Source of the DNA: Oscillospiraceae bacterium | GTDB taxonomy: Bacteria; Bacillota; Clostridia; Oscillospirales; CAG-382 | Assembly: GCA_015064945.1 (NCBI GenBank) | Contig: SVRF01000016.1 | Location: forward strand, 1-42,231 | Reading direction: 5' to 3' | DNA length: 42,231 nucleotides | In this document: positions 23,503 through 32,060 of the stretch, in pieces | How the letters are laid out: every line of letters begins with the position of its first letter | How positions within the stretch are numbered: position 1 is the first letter of the stretch | Program-made: the position numbers and the translations under genes | The notes under the pieces: generated by a model | The model's database searches: none | What the model saw: the letters and a program-made list of their open reading frames with translations, nothing else | What the model was told of the DNA's origin: nothing

Positions 23503-23515
23503 TTTGGTGGAGGCG
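23503..23515. repeat. Right attachment-site core (ssrA 3' end)
   Basis: TTTGGTGGAGGCG, identical to 10558-10570. Here it is the real 3' end of the intact tmRNA gene including the encoded CCA. Confidence 0.9.
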
Positions 23516-23854
23516 AGGGGAATCGAACCCCTGTCCGAAAAGCCATCCTTGCAAACTTCTCCGTGCGCAGACGATCATTTACATTCCCTCGCTGTAGCGC
23601 TAACCGTCAAGCTATACAACTTAGTAGCTTCATAAAATCATGGTGTGCGTCAAAGCTTTCGCTCACTCACGTTCACTGCTAGGTGACGCCATATTTCGGG
23701 CCGCAGTACTCCCGAATATGACGGCCGCCTAAATTAGGCAGCTAAAGCAACTTTATTGTTGTCGTTTGTTTTTAAAAATACGTTTTTTATAGAAGTCACG
23801 CTCTTCTGCACGCTTATCACATCTCAAACTCCCCGTCGAAACCTTTACGCCCCC
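23505..23854 (-). ncRNA. ssrA: Transfer-messenger RNA (tmRNA)
   Basis: About 350 bases. The 5' end GGGGGCG pairs with CGCCTCC before the encoded ACCA, giving a 7-bp acceptor stem. GTAAAGGTTTCGACGGGG at the 5' end and GGGGTTCGATTCCCC at the 3' end are the tRNA-like hallmarks. The tag frame at 23734-23766 reads NDNNKVALAA then TAA, preceded by an ACA codon. tmRNA with SmpB rescues stalled ribosomes and tags proteins for degradation. It lies 12 bases after smpB. Integration of the element left the RNA sequence complete but changed what follows it. Confidence 0.97.
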
Positions 23855-23866
23855 ACGGTGAAACGG

Positions 23867-24316
23867 CTATCTGCCGCGTTCAGCTTCACGCTGCGCTGTT
23901 CTTTTTGCATCAGCCTCACGTTTATCATAAAGCTTTTTACCTTTACAAAGCCCTATTTCAACCTTAACCCACTTACCGCTGAAATATAGTTTCAAAGGTA
24001 TTAAAGAGTAGCCCTGCTGACCCACAAGACCGAATAGCTTTAAAATCTCTCGCTTGTGCATTAAAAGCCTTCTTGGACGCATGGGCTCTCTATTAAATAT
24101 ATTCCCTTTTTCATAGGGACTTATGTGCATACCGTATATTAAAATCTCACCGTTTTTTATACGGCAAAAGGAATCTTTAAGATTTACCCTGCCGCAACGC
24201 AAAGACTTCACTTCGGTACCGCAAAGCTCAAGACCCGCCTCATAGCTATCTTCTACGAAATAGTCGTGAAAAGCTTTTTTGTTGCCCGCAATCAGACCCG
24301 GTGCTTTCCCTTGCAT
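23867..24316 (-). CDS. smpB: SsrA-binding protein SmpB
   Basis: A 149-residue RNA-binding OB-fold protein, partner of tm[52 protein letters not shown] and [10 protein letters not shown] are family signatures. The C-terminal tail [20 protein letters not shown] enters the mRNA channel. AAGGAGGT precedes the ATG. Directly upstream of ssrA, under the promoter at 24340-24368. Confidence 0.97.
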   Translation of the reverse strand: MQGKAPGLIAGNKKAFHDYFVEDSYEAGLELCGTEVKSLRCGRVNLKDSFCRIKNGEILIYGMHISPYEKGNIFNREPMRPRRLLMHKREILKLFGLVGQQGYSLIPLKLYFSGKWVKVEIGLCKGKKLYDKREADAKRTAQREAERGR

Positions 24317-24339
24317 CAGCAGACCTCCTTTCTAAGTGG

Positions 24340-24368
24340 ATTATACAACACTGGGGCCAATAAATCAA
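24340..24368 (-). promoter_or_regulatory. Promoter of smpB-ssrA
   Basis: On the minus strand TTGATT (24363-24368) and TATAAT (24340-24345) are 17 bases apart, about 24 bases upstream of the smpB start. I see no separate promoter directly before ssrA. Confidence 0.75.
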
Positions 24369-24371
24369 TAG

Positions 24372-25094
24372 TTATTTGTCGCAAAACTTTATAAAGGACG
24401 CAAAGGCCTGTTTACCATCCGCTTTTTGTCCTATAACGAACACCTTGCTATTTTCGGTAGCAGCAACAAATTCCACCTCTTCGCCGAATTTCAGTTCGCT
24501 GACAAAGTGAATTTCAAATTCACAAATCTCTTTTTGTAATAAATTAATCCCGCAATAATCCACCAAGTAGTCAGCATAACGACTATTGTTTACATGACCG
24601 TTAGTATCCATATCGGTTAGCGTGGGACGATATTTTGTTTTGCTATATTCATCGCATTCGGGGAACTTAATTCTACGTTCGGGAGCTATTCCTATTTCCT
24701 CGTCAACATTGGTAAGCACCGAAGATTTTAGTGCATCGGGGCGCAAAATCCTCCGTTCAGAATAGCTTACCAGCACCCACCGTGTTGTAGCACGGGCAAT
24801 CGCTTCGCCGTCAACATACATAACAAAATCTCTGTTGAAGGAAACGCCCTGAATTTTTCCGTTCCATGTGCGTATTTCAACCTCTTCATCAAGCATAGGT
24901 ACACGCTTAAAGCTGACCATTGCCTTGGATATGACAAAAATCATATCATCTTTTCTCATAGTACCGTAATCAGCCCCTAAATTTGATGCATCTACAGTTG
25001 CCGCATCTTGCATAAGCTTTAAAACGGCGGAGGGCTTTATCCTACCGTCTTGCAGTACTTCATATCCGGTAATGGTGTGTTTTACCGTAACCAT
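24372..25094 (-). CDS. Acyl-ACP thioesterase
   Basis: A 240-residue double-hotdog thioesterase (PF01643 type) that releases fatty acids from acyl carrier protein. The first hotdog starts KHTITGYEVLQDGRIKPSAV. The second contains the signature DMDTNGHVNNSRYADYLVDY with the catalytic-region Asn and His. No gap to the upstream Xer gene, so co-transcribed. Chain-length preference cannot be told from sequence alone. Confidence 0.9.
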   Translation of the reverse strand: MVTVKHTITGYEVLQDGRIKPSAVLKLMQDAATVDASNLGADYGTMRKDDMIFVISKAMVSFKRVPMLDEEVEIRTWNGKIQGVSFNRDFVMYVDGEAIARATTRWVLVSYSERRILRPDALKSSVLTNVDEEIGIAPERRIKFPECDEYSKTKYRPTLTDMDTNGHVNNSRYADYLVDYCGINLLQKEICEFEIHFVSELKFGEEVEFVAATENSKVFVIGQKADGKQAFASFIKFCDK

Positions 25095-26192
25095 TTATGT
25101 ATCATCCTCTTCAATAAATTCTTCATCCGTTGCGTCAAATAACAGTTTGCCCACCTTTGGTTGGTCTTCGTAAAGTTTAAGATCGTTATTTTGACGCCTT
25201 TTTTTGACTTTAGGCTCTTTATGCTTTACGTTAAAGGGCGATTTTTCTAAGGCCTGCTTAACCGCTTCGGATTTTACGTGAGTATAAATTTGAGTAGTGC
25301 TTAATTGTGAGTGCCCGAGTATCTCCTTGAGCATCATCACATCAATTCCCGACTCGCTGTACATAAGCGTCGCCGCAGTATGTCTGAGCTTATGGGCAGA
25401 ATATCCGCGTTTATCCAAACCGCAAAGTTTAAGCTGTCTATTCAGCATCCATTGAACGGTTTTATTAGATAGCCTTAAACCATTTCGCGACAAAAACAAT
25501 GCATCAGTATCCTTAACACGTCTCCCCCACGCGATGGTAGCCTTTTGCCTAACTTCTAAATAGTCTCTTAAAGCATCTTTGCACACATCGTTGAAAAAAA
25601 GCACACGGGTTTTGTTACCTTTACCTCTAACCGTAAATCGGTTAAAATCAGTATCTATATCAGAAAGATTAATACCGACAAGCTCGGATAAACGCAAACC
25701 GCAACTTAAAAACAACAACGTGATAAAATAATCTCGCTTATAATTAATATCACTTCTGTCAAAAGAGTCAAGCAACATAAGGGACTCATCCATAGTCATG
25801 ACTACAGGCAGACCGATCGGTAAACGAGGCGCATCCACATCCTTTGCAGGGTCGTTTTTTAACAGGCGTGATTTAGTTGTGTGATATTTGTAAAAAGAAC
25901 GGATTGTGGCAAGTTTCCTGCTTCTGGTCGTGGGCTTTAATTTTCTGTTCTGCGCAAGGTATAACAGATACCCATATATGTCGTCCGAACTTATGCCATC
26001 TGCATATTCTGCATCTACAACGGAAATATCCGCATCATTTTCAGCAACGCCTGTTCTTAAAGCGATTATATACCTGAAAAAGCACCTTAAATCTATTGCG
26101 TATTCATTAACTGTAAGTTGAGAACGGGCTTGAATGTTCAGCTTGTATGACAAAAAGTTAACTATTATCTGGGGGTAATCTGCAAATACCAT
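25095..26192 (-). CDS. Xer-type tyrosine recombinase
   Basis: A 365-residue site-specific recombinase. An N-terminal SAM-like core-binding domain is followed by a catalytic domain with Arg in CGLRLSEL, Lys in GKGNKTR, HxxR in AHKLRHTAAT, His in LGHSQLSTT and Tyr in IYTHV, all intact. Length slightly exceeds XerC/XerD because of a charged C-terminal tail of about 45 residues. It lies in the host operon htpG-xer-thioesterase and not in the element, so it is probably the chromosome-dimer or a house-keeping recombinase. ATG at 26192 with AGGTGG is preferred to a GTG at 26201. Confidence 0.85.
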   Translation of the reverse strand: MVFADYPQIIVNFLSYKLNIQARSQLTVNEYAIDLRCFFRYIIALRTGVAENDADISVVDAEYADGISSDDIYGYLLYLAQNRKLKPTTRSRKLATIRSFYKYHTTKSRLLKNDPAKDVDAPRLPIGLPVVMTMDESLMLLDSFDRSDINYKRDYFITLLFLSCGLRLSELVGINLSDIDTDFNRFTVRGKGNKTRVLFFNDVCKDALRDYLEVRQKATIAWGRRVKDTDALFLSRNGLRLSNKTVQWMLNRQLKLCGLDKRGYSAHKLRHTAATLMYSESGIDVMMLKEILGHSQLSTTQIYTHVKSEAVKQALEKSPFNVKHKEPKVKKRRQNNDLKLYEDQPKVGKLLFDATDEEFIEEDDT

Positions 26193-26218
26193 AACTTCCA
26201 CCTGTGCAAATAACGCAC

Positions 26219-27997
26219 TTATATGAGACTGTAAACTTCCTTGATGTTGTTGAGCATATCGTTAAGTTCTTCCTTGTTCAGTTGACGGTTCGCTACAAGT
26301 GCCATATAATATATATTTTTAGCAAGCACAAGCGCTTTTGCTTCCGAAAGCTCCGCAAGCTTTTTTACAGCTTCATTGTCAACGTTAATTACAAGACTTT
26401 CCTCGGTAGCCATAGTGCCGCCTTCGCCATTCATAACTGAATACATACGCATCATATCAGAAAAACGTCTTTCTTCCTCTGAAATCTTAAGCAAAGCCGC
26501 AGCGCCTTCCTGCCCTAAAGAAGCAAAGCTTATCTTATCTTCCGTTTTATTTGTTGCTTTTACAAACAAGTTCTTTAAATTTTCGTTTGCTTCGCTGTCA
26601 TCACCCAAATCTTCTATAGAGGCATCGACACGCATAAACTTAATCTTCTCGTTTTTACTTTCAACGAAAGAAATGAACTGTGCATCTACAACCGTATCGA
26701 AAACATATACGGGTATACCTTTAGAGGAAAACATTTCTATATAGCAAGACTGCGCAATAGGGTCGGTCGTGTAGTATATACGGCTGTTTTCATCGGCGGA
26801 AACCACGCTTTCCATATCAGTAAAGCTGTTATCAGTCTTTTCAAATAGAATTGCGCTTTTAATTCTGTCACTGAACTTTTGATCTTTTATACAACCGTAT
26901 TCCAAATAAGGCTTGATTGTACCCCAAAGCTTTGAATATTTGTCAAAATCATCATTTTTGAGTTTGCATAATTTATCAGCGATTTTCTTTACTATATGTG
27001 CGGAAAGTTTTCGAACATAGGAGTCATCCTGCAAATAACTGCGTGAAACATTAAGCGGTAATTCAGGGCAGTCAAGCGCACCGCTTAAGCAGGACAAATA
27101 ATCAGGCACAACTTCCTTTATGTTATCTGCAACAAAAACAGAGTTATAAAACAGCTTAATTACACCCTCTTTGGGCTCAAAATTGTTGCGCTGAGAAGGA
27201 AAATAAAGGACGCCCTTAAAATTCAACGGATAATCGGCATTAATGTGAACGCAAAATAAAGGATCTCTGTAATCCGCAAACAAAGCTCTGTATTGCTTAT
27301 TATATTCATCTTCCGTTACTTCAGTGGGGCTTTTTTGCCAAACCGGCAAATCTGTATTAATAAGCTCTTCTTTATCGTTCTCAACGCAGTATATGCTATA
27401 GGGCATATAAGAACAATATTTTTGTAATATGCTTTTAATCTTTGCAAAATCCAAATATTCAAGCTCTTTTTCTGAAATGTGAAGAACGATATCACTGCCT
27501 CTTCCCTCTTTATCTGAAGGCTCCATCTCATAGTTACCGTCTTCCTTACAGTCCCAATGCACAGCATCAGCGCAGGTGTAGGATTTCGTATCTATTTCAA
27601 CATTATCGGAAACCATAAAAGCCGAATAAAAGCCTAAACCGAAGTGCCCTATTATGCCGCTGGCACCGCCATCTTCCCCTTCATACTTGGAGATAAACTC
27701 CAAAGCACCGGAAATAGCCATATTATTAATATATTTATCCAGCTCCTCCTCGGTCATACCGATACCGTTATCGGAAACGGTAAGAGTTTTAGCCACTTTA
27801 TCCACAACAACTTTTATGCAATAAGGATCGTTGCTTTCTTCAGCTTCAGACAAAGACGCCAAACGCTTATGTCTTGTTATGGCATCACAAGCATTCGAAA
27901 CTAGTTCCCTTAAAAATATTTCTTTGTCGGAATAAAGCCACTTTTTAATCACCGGGAAGATATTATCGGTTTGTACGGAAATACCGCCTTTTTTCAT
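26219..27997 (-). CDS. htpG: Hsp90-family chaperone HtpG
   Basis: A 592-residue ATP-dependent chaperone. The N-terminal GHKL ATPase shows FLRELVSNACDAI, VSDNGIGM and IIGHFGLGFYSAFMVSD. The middle domain has LYFPSQRNNFEP and LPLNVSRSYLQ. The C-terminal dimerisation region is shorter than in E. coli (624 residues). No CIRCE element is visible upstream. The ribosome binding site is weak (GCGAGGT). Confidence 0.95.
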   Translation of the reverse strand: MKKGGISVQTDNIFPVIKKWLYSDKEIFLRELVSNACDAITRHKRLASLSEAEESNDPYCIKVVVDKVAKTLTVSDNGIGMTEEELDKYINNMAISGALEFISKYEGEDGGASGIIGHFGLGFYSAFMVSDNVEIDTKSYTCADAVHWDCKEDGNYEMEPSDKEGRGSDIVLHISEKELEYLDFAKIKSILQKYCSYMPYSIYCVENDKEELINTDLPVWQKSPTEVTEDEYNKQYRALFADYRDPLFCVHINADYPLNFKGVLYFPSQRNNFEPKEGVIKLFYNSVFVADNIKEVVPDYLSCLSGALDCPELPLNVSRSYLQDDSYVRKLSAHIVKKIADKLCKLKNDDFDKYSKLWGTIKPYLEYGCIKDQKFSDRIKSAILFEKTDNSFTDMESVVSADENSRIYYTTDPIAQSCYIEMFSSKGIPVYVFDTVVDAQFISFVESKNEKIKFMRVDASIEDLGDDSEANENLKNLFVKATNKTEDKISFASLGQEGAAALLKISEEERRFSDMMRMYSVMNGEGGTMATEESLVINVDNEAVKKLAELSEAKALVLAKNIYYMALVANRQLNKEELNDMLNNIKEVYSLI

Positions 27998-28103
27998 AAC
28001 TATATACCTCGCTTTTCTGTTACACTCAAAACTAAGGGAGGCTGTGTTACAGCACCCCCTTATTTATACAAATAAAAATTTAACTCTATATAAAGTCACT
28101 AAT

Positions 28104-29213
28104 TTATTTTTGACACTTCATTTTTAGATATTCACTTATGAAGTCGTCTATTTCGCCATCCATAACAGCGGTGATATTTCCTGTTTCCCAATTGGTTCGG
28201 TTGTCTTTAACCAAGGTATAAGGCATAAATACGTATGAGCGAATTTGGCTACCCCACTCAATGTTCATCTTTACTCCCTTAATATCATCTATTTTGTCAA
28301 GCTGCTCTCTCTCTTTAATTTCAAGCAATTTGCTTTTAAGCATCTTCATGGCAGTTTCTTTGTTTTGAACCTGACTGCGTTCGGTTTGGCAGTTAACAAC
28401 TATACCCGTAGGCAAATGCGTGATTCTAACAGCAGAGTCGGTCTTGTTTACGTGCTGACCGCCTGCGCCGCTTGAACGGTGATGGTCAACCTTTAAGTCC
28501 TCGTCTCTTATCTCTATGGTCATATCGTCATTAAATTCCGGCATTACCTCAACCGAAGCAAAAGAGGTATGCCGACGGCCCGATGCATCGAAAGGAGAAA
28601 CACGCACCAAACGGTGTACACCGTTTTCGCCCTTCAAATAACCGTAACAATTCTCGCCTTCAACCAAAAAAGTAACGCTTTTAATGCCTGCCTCATCACC
28701 GTCCAAATAATCAAGAACCTTGACCTTAAAACTCTTACGTTCAGCATATCTGGTATACATACGGTAAAGCATTTGTGCCCAGTCTTGAGCTTCCGTGCCC
28801 CCTGCGCCCGGATGAATGGAAATTATGCAATTGCTGTTATCGTAGTCGCCGGACAAAAGAATACGGATTTTCTCATCTTCGTACTGTTTTTTTATCGAAT
28901 TAAACTCGATAAGCAAATCATCAACAAGCTCTTCATCGTCTTCTTCAAGAGTCATCGCAAAAAGCTCTGTAAAGTCTGAAAATCTATTAAATAAATTCAA
29001 AAAAGAATCCAAAGCGCTCTTTTTACTTTTTAGTGTACGAAGAAGCTGCTGAGCAGCATCGGGATCAGACCAAAAATCAGCAGAGTTAGTCTGTTCCTCC
29101 AAAGCTTCTACTTCCTTTGCCAAAGCATCGGCACCTACAGAAATACGCAACGCTTCTATACCCTGCTCAAGCTCTTTGATTTCCGGTTTGCATTGTTCAA
29201 GTTTTATAAGCAT
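28104..29213 (-). CDS. prfB: Peptide chain release factor 2
   Basis: A 369-residue class I release factor recognising UAA and UGA. The anticodon-like SPF tripeptide is in RVSPFDASG, the catalytic GGQ is in SSGAGGQHVNKTDSAVR, and the N-terminal helical domain includes the SADFWSDPDAAQ block. The gene is one continuous frame; the programmed +1 frameshift site (CUUUGA) found in most prfB genes is absent. It starts 28 bases after the 3' end of rnpB with no terminator between them. Confidence 0.96.
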   Translation of the reverse strand: MLIKLEQCKPEIKELEQGIEALRISVGADALAKEVEALEEQTNSADFWSDPDAAQQLLRTLKSKKSALDSFLNLFNRFSDFTELFAMTLEEDDEELVDDLLIEFNSIKKQYEDEKIRILLSGDYDNSNCIISIHPGAGGTEAQDWAQMLYRMYTRYAERKSFKVKVLDYLDGDEAGIKSVTFLVEGENCYGYLKGENGVHRLVRVSPFDASGRRHTSFASVEVMPEFNDDMTIEIRDEDLKVDHHRSSGAGGQHVNKTDSAVRITHLPTGIVVNCQTERSQVQNKETAMKMLKSKLLEIKEREQLDKIDDIKGVKMNIEWGSQIRSYVFMPYTLVKDNRTNWETGNITAVMDGEIDDFISEYLKMKCQK

Positions 29214-29240
29214 TTTTTAACCTCTGAAAATGATATTAAA

Positions 29241-29588
29241 GCAACCGCACCTATAAGCCGGGTTCTGTTATCGACAGTCATCTATCTTGAACGTACGTTG
29301 CCGCACGTTTCCTTGCCACCTGTGGAAGCTGCCGGGCAAGCATTAACGCTCCCTTATGCGGTGTTGCTTCGGATAGGGTTTACATGGCTGCGACGTCTCC
29401 GCCGCACCGGTGAGCTCTTACCTCGCCTTTCCATCCTTACCGTGACAAAACACGGCGGTTTATTTCTGTTGCACTGGCCCTGAAGTCGCCTTCGGCGGAT
29501 GTTATCCGTTATCCTGCCCTGCGAAGCCCGGACTTTCCTCACAACGGTCCCTTTCGGTATGCCGCGCGCGACTGTCCGGTGCGGTTGC
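29241..29588 (-). ncRNA. rnpB: RNase P RNA, bacterial type A
   Basis: About 348 bases. P1 is formed by GCAACCGCACC at the 5' end and GGTGCGGTTGC at the 3' end. The conserved core GAGGAAAGTCCGGGC, the AGGGCAGG block, GGTAAGGATGGAAAGGCG and the 3' ACCCGGCTTATAGG are all present. It is the ribozyme of RNase P, which matures tRNA 5' ends. It has a perfect consensus promoter immediately upstream. Confidence 0.97.
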
Positions 29589-29594
29589 AAAATT

Positions 29595-29623
29595 ATTATA
29601 CTACAAGAATTTATTTTTGTCAA
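29595..29623 (-). promoter_or_regulatory. Perfect consensus promoter of rnpB
   Basis: On the minus strand TTGACA (29618-29623) and TATAAT (29595-29600) are 17 bases apart, with the RNA starting about 7 bases downstream. Confidence 0.9.
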
Positions 29624-29627
29624 ATGG

Positions 29628-29655
29628 TTGATTATTTTAAGATTTGGTATATAAT
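29628..29655 (+). promoter_or_regulatory. Promoter of murD
   Basis: TTGATT (29628-29633) and TATAAT (29650-29655) are 16 bases apart. It is back to back with the rnpB promoter. Confidence 0.7.
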
Positions 29656-29679
29656 TATATATTGAATGGGGTGAGAATT

Positions 29680-31016
29680 GTGCTGAAAAAGTACATTAAC
29701 AGCTTAAAAAATAAGAAGGTTGGTTTTATCGGTATAGGTATAAGCAATATGCCTATTATAAAAATCTTTGCCGATGCCGATGTTGATATAAGCATAAGAG
29801 ACATTAAAGACATAAGCAACGGAGAGTTCTCTGAGGAACTTAAAAACCTGGGCGTGAAAATTATTACGGGAGATACTTTCTTGACGACATATATGAAGAC
29901 ATTTTATTTTTATCACCCGGTGTAAAGCAATTCATGCCGAAACTACAAGAGGCCAAAGAAAAGGGTGTATACCTAACCACCGAAATGCAGGAATTTTTAA
30001 GCCTTTGTCCATGTAAGACCGTGGGAGTAACGGGCAGCGACGGAAAAACCACTACCACCACGCTGATAGCCAAACTGCTGGAGCTTGAAGGGTACACCGT
30101 GCATCTTGGCGGCAACATAGGTAAAAACTTATTTGCATCTTTGGACAACATAAAACCCGATGACTATGCAATTGTAGAGCTCTCAAGCTTCCAACTTATG
30201 AAAATGCAAACATCACCAAATATTGCAGTGATAACAAATCTATCGCCAAACCATTTGGATTGGCATAGAGATATGGATGAATACATAGAAGCTAAGTGCA
30301 ATATTTTCAAGTATCAAGCGCCAGGCGAAAAATGCATTTTCAACGCAACAAACACTATAACAAAGTCCATTGCCGAAACCCACAAGAACGCAGTTTTCTT
30401 TGGCAAAGGAGAGGGCGACTTTTCGATAAGGCCGGACGGTATATACAAGGGCAATGAGCTAATTTTAGCAGACAGCGATATTCTATTGCGCGGCGCCCAC
30501 AACAGAGAAAACTATGCCGCCGCAATCGCTGCTACATACGGACTTGTTTCCAATGAAACAATAACAAAGCTGGCTAAAAGCTTTGGAGGAGTAGAACACC
30601 GCATAGAGCTTGTACGAATACACAAAAACATAAGTTACTACAACTCTTCCATTGACTCGAGTCCCAGTCGAACAAAAGCAGCGCTGGAATCGTTTGATAA
30701 AAAAGTTATTGTAATAGCGGGAGGATATGATAAAAACATCCCTCTCGACCCTCTCGGTGATTTGTTCTGTCGCAAGGCAAAAGCAGTAGTACTTATGGGC
30801 AATACCGGTCCGAAGATAAAAGCGGTTTTAGAAAAATGTGGATATACAGGCGAGATTGCAGAAGTAAAAGATATGGAAAACGCGGTGAATGCGGCAACAA
30901 AATTCGCAATTGCGGGTGATGATATCATTCTTTCACCCGCCGCAGCGAGCTTTGACCTGTTTAAAAACTTTATGGAACGCGGCAACATATACAAAAAAAT
31001 AGTAAACGAACTATAA
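29680..31016 (+). pseudogene. murD: UDP-N-acetylmuramoylalanine--D-glutamate ligase MurD, one-base frameshift
   Basis: MurD adds D-Glu to UDP-MurNAc-L-Ala in peptidoglycan synthesis. The first frame (GTG 29680 after GGGGTGAG) gives the N-terminal Rossmann part with VGFIGIGISN and runs into a stop at 29923-29925. The rest lies in the minus-one frame: DDIYEDILFLSPGVKQFMPK joins, followed by the P-loop GVTGSDGKTTTTTL, NLSPNHLDWH and GGYDKNIPL. Both parts together make a full-length protein if one base is added near 29881-29885. MurD is essential, so a sequencing or assembly error is the simplest reading; a real mutation or frameshifting is not excluded. Confidence 0.85.
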
Positions 31017-31028
31017 AAAGGAGGACTT

Positions 31029-32048
31029 ATGGAACTTTTTGAGCGAATAAAAGCGGTAACAGAAATTTGTGCAGTTTCAGGAAGAGAACATGTTGCTTTT
31101 TCCCAACTAAAACAAATGTTCGGCGATATGTTTGACGAAATTTTTACCACACCAACAGGTAGTTTTGTGGGCATAAGACGCTGTGGAAAGAAAAACGCTC
31201 CAAAATTGTTGTTTGATGCACACCTTGATGAAATCGGATGCATGGTAAAAAAGATTTGCGACGGCGGTTTTTTAAAGGTTACAAACATTGGTGGTGTCGA
31301 TACAAAAGTGCTTTCCGCCACGGAGGTGTGGATACACGGTAAAGAAAAAATTGCAGGCGTTTTCGCCTCTATTCCCCCTCATTTACGTCAAAACGGTGAC
31401 AGTAAAAAAATATTGCTTACCGATATGTATATCGACACGGGTAGGTCTAAGGAATACTTAGAAGAAAATACACCTATCGGTACAGTCGTTACCTTTAAAA
31501 CCACGACCGAGAAGCTTCTGAACGATAGAATTGTCGGAAAAAGTATGGATGATAAATTATCGATGTGTACCATTCTTGAGGCTTTTGATATTTTGAAAAA
31601 CGAGGAATTAAATATTGATATAATCGCCCAATTCAGCGGTGGCGAAGAAATAGGATATGTAGGCGCAAGAACTGCGGCCTACATAGCACAGCCCGATTTT
31701 GCTGTTGCTATAGATGTTACCAACTCCTATGTACCTGAAGCTCCAATAAGAAAAAAGGGCAATCAACTGGGTAACGGCGGTGTAATCTCTTATTCAGGCA
31801 CTACATCACGACCGTTTACAAAGCGTTTTGTAGAAGTGTTGAATAAAGAACAAATTCCATACCAAGTAGTAGGTGAACCCGGACGCACCGGCACAAATGC
31901 ACACGTTCTTCAAATTTCAAGAAGCGGTGTTCCAACCGCGCTTATTTCTGTGCCCCTGAAGAATATGCATACTCAAGCCGAAACTGCCACATTAAGCGAC
32001 GTCGAAAATGTAGCCAAAGCGCTTGCAGCGTTAGCGAAATCTATGTAA
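31029..32048 (+). CDS. M42-family metallo-aminopeptidase (first of three)
   Basis: A 339-residue di-zinc peptidase of the glutamyl aminopeptidase/endoglucanase M42 family, cytoplasmic. Metal and catalytic residues are in place: His in FDAHLDEIG, Asp in SMDDKLSM, Glu-Glu in GGEEIGYVGA, Asp in VAIDVT, His in NMHTQAE. AAGGAGG precedes the ATG. It forms an operon with two paralogues and a PLP lyase. Confidence 0.9.
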   Translation: MELFERIKAVTEICAVSGREHVAFSQLKQMFGDMFDEIFTTPTGSFVGIRRCGKKNAPKLLFDAHLDEIGCMVKKICDGGFLKVTNIGGVDTKVLSATEVWIHGKEKIAGVFASIPPHLRQNGDSKKILLTDMYIDTGRSKEYLEENTPIGTVVTFKTTTEKLLNDRIVGKSMDDKLSMCTILEAFDILKNEELNIDIIAQFSGGEEIGYVGARTAAYIAQPDFAVAIDVTNSYVPEAPIRKKGNQLGNGGVISYSGTTSRPFTKRFVEVLNKEQIPYQVVGEPGRTGTNAHVLQISRSGVPTALISVPLKNMHTQAETATLSDVENVAKALAALAKSM

Positions 32049-32060
32049 GGAGGCGATACA

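Larger units (their letters stand above)
10558..23515. mobile_element. 12.9-kb integrative element in the 3' end of ssrA; candidate phage satellite (PICI-like)
   Basis: Bounded by 13-bp direct repeats equal to the ssrA 3' end; repeat-to-repeat distance is 12,945 bp. The left end has a large serine recombinase and an XRE repressor transcribed leftward. A rightward operon of small phage-type genes ends with a terminase small subunit, and the rest holds regulators, exported proteins, HicAB and an iteron-like array. I find no terminase large subunit, portal, capsid, tail, lysis, relaxase, coupling protein or VirB4 gene, so it is neither a complete prophage nor a conjugative element. Integrase, divergent regulators and terS without terL, at this size, is the layout of phage-inducible chromosomal islands. 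A decayed prophage is the main alternative. Confidence 0.88.

Noticed and set aside
10558..23515. Integrative conjugative or mobilisable element
   Set aside because: No relaxase, coupling protein, VirB4 or other transfer gene can be found in either strand; the gene set is phage-like.
25095..26192. Xer-type tyrosine recombinase as the integrase of the ssrA element
   Set aside because: It lies on the host side of intact ssrA, outside the direct repeats, in an operon with a thioesterase and htpG. The element carries its own serine recombinase whose reading frame and attP fit the ends.
28104..29213. Programmed frameshift in prfB
   Set aside because: The gene is one continuous frame and no CUUUGA slip site is present near the N-terminus.
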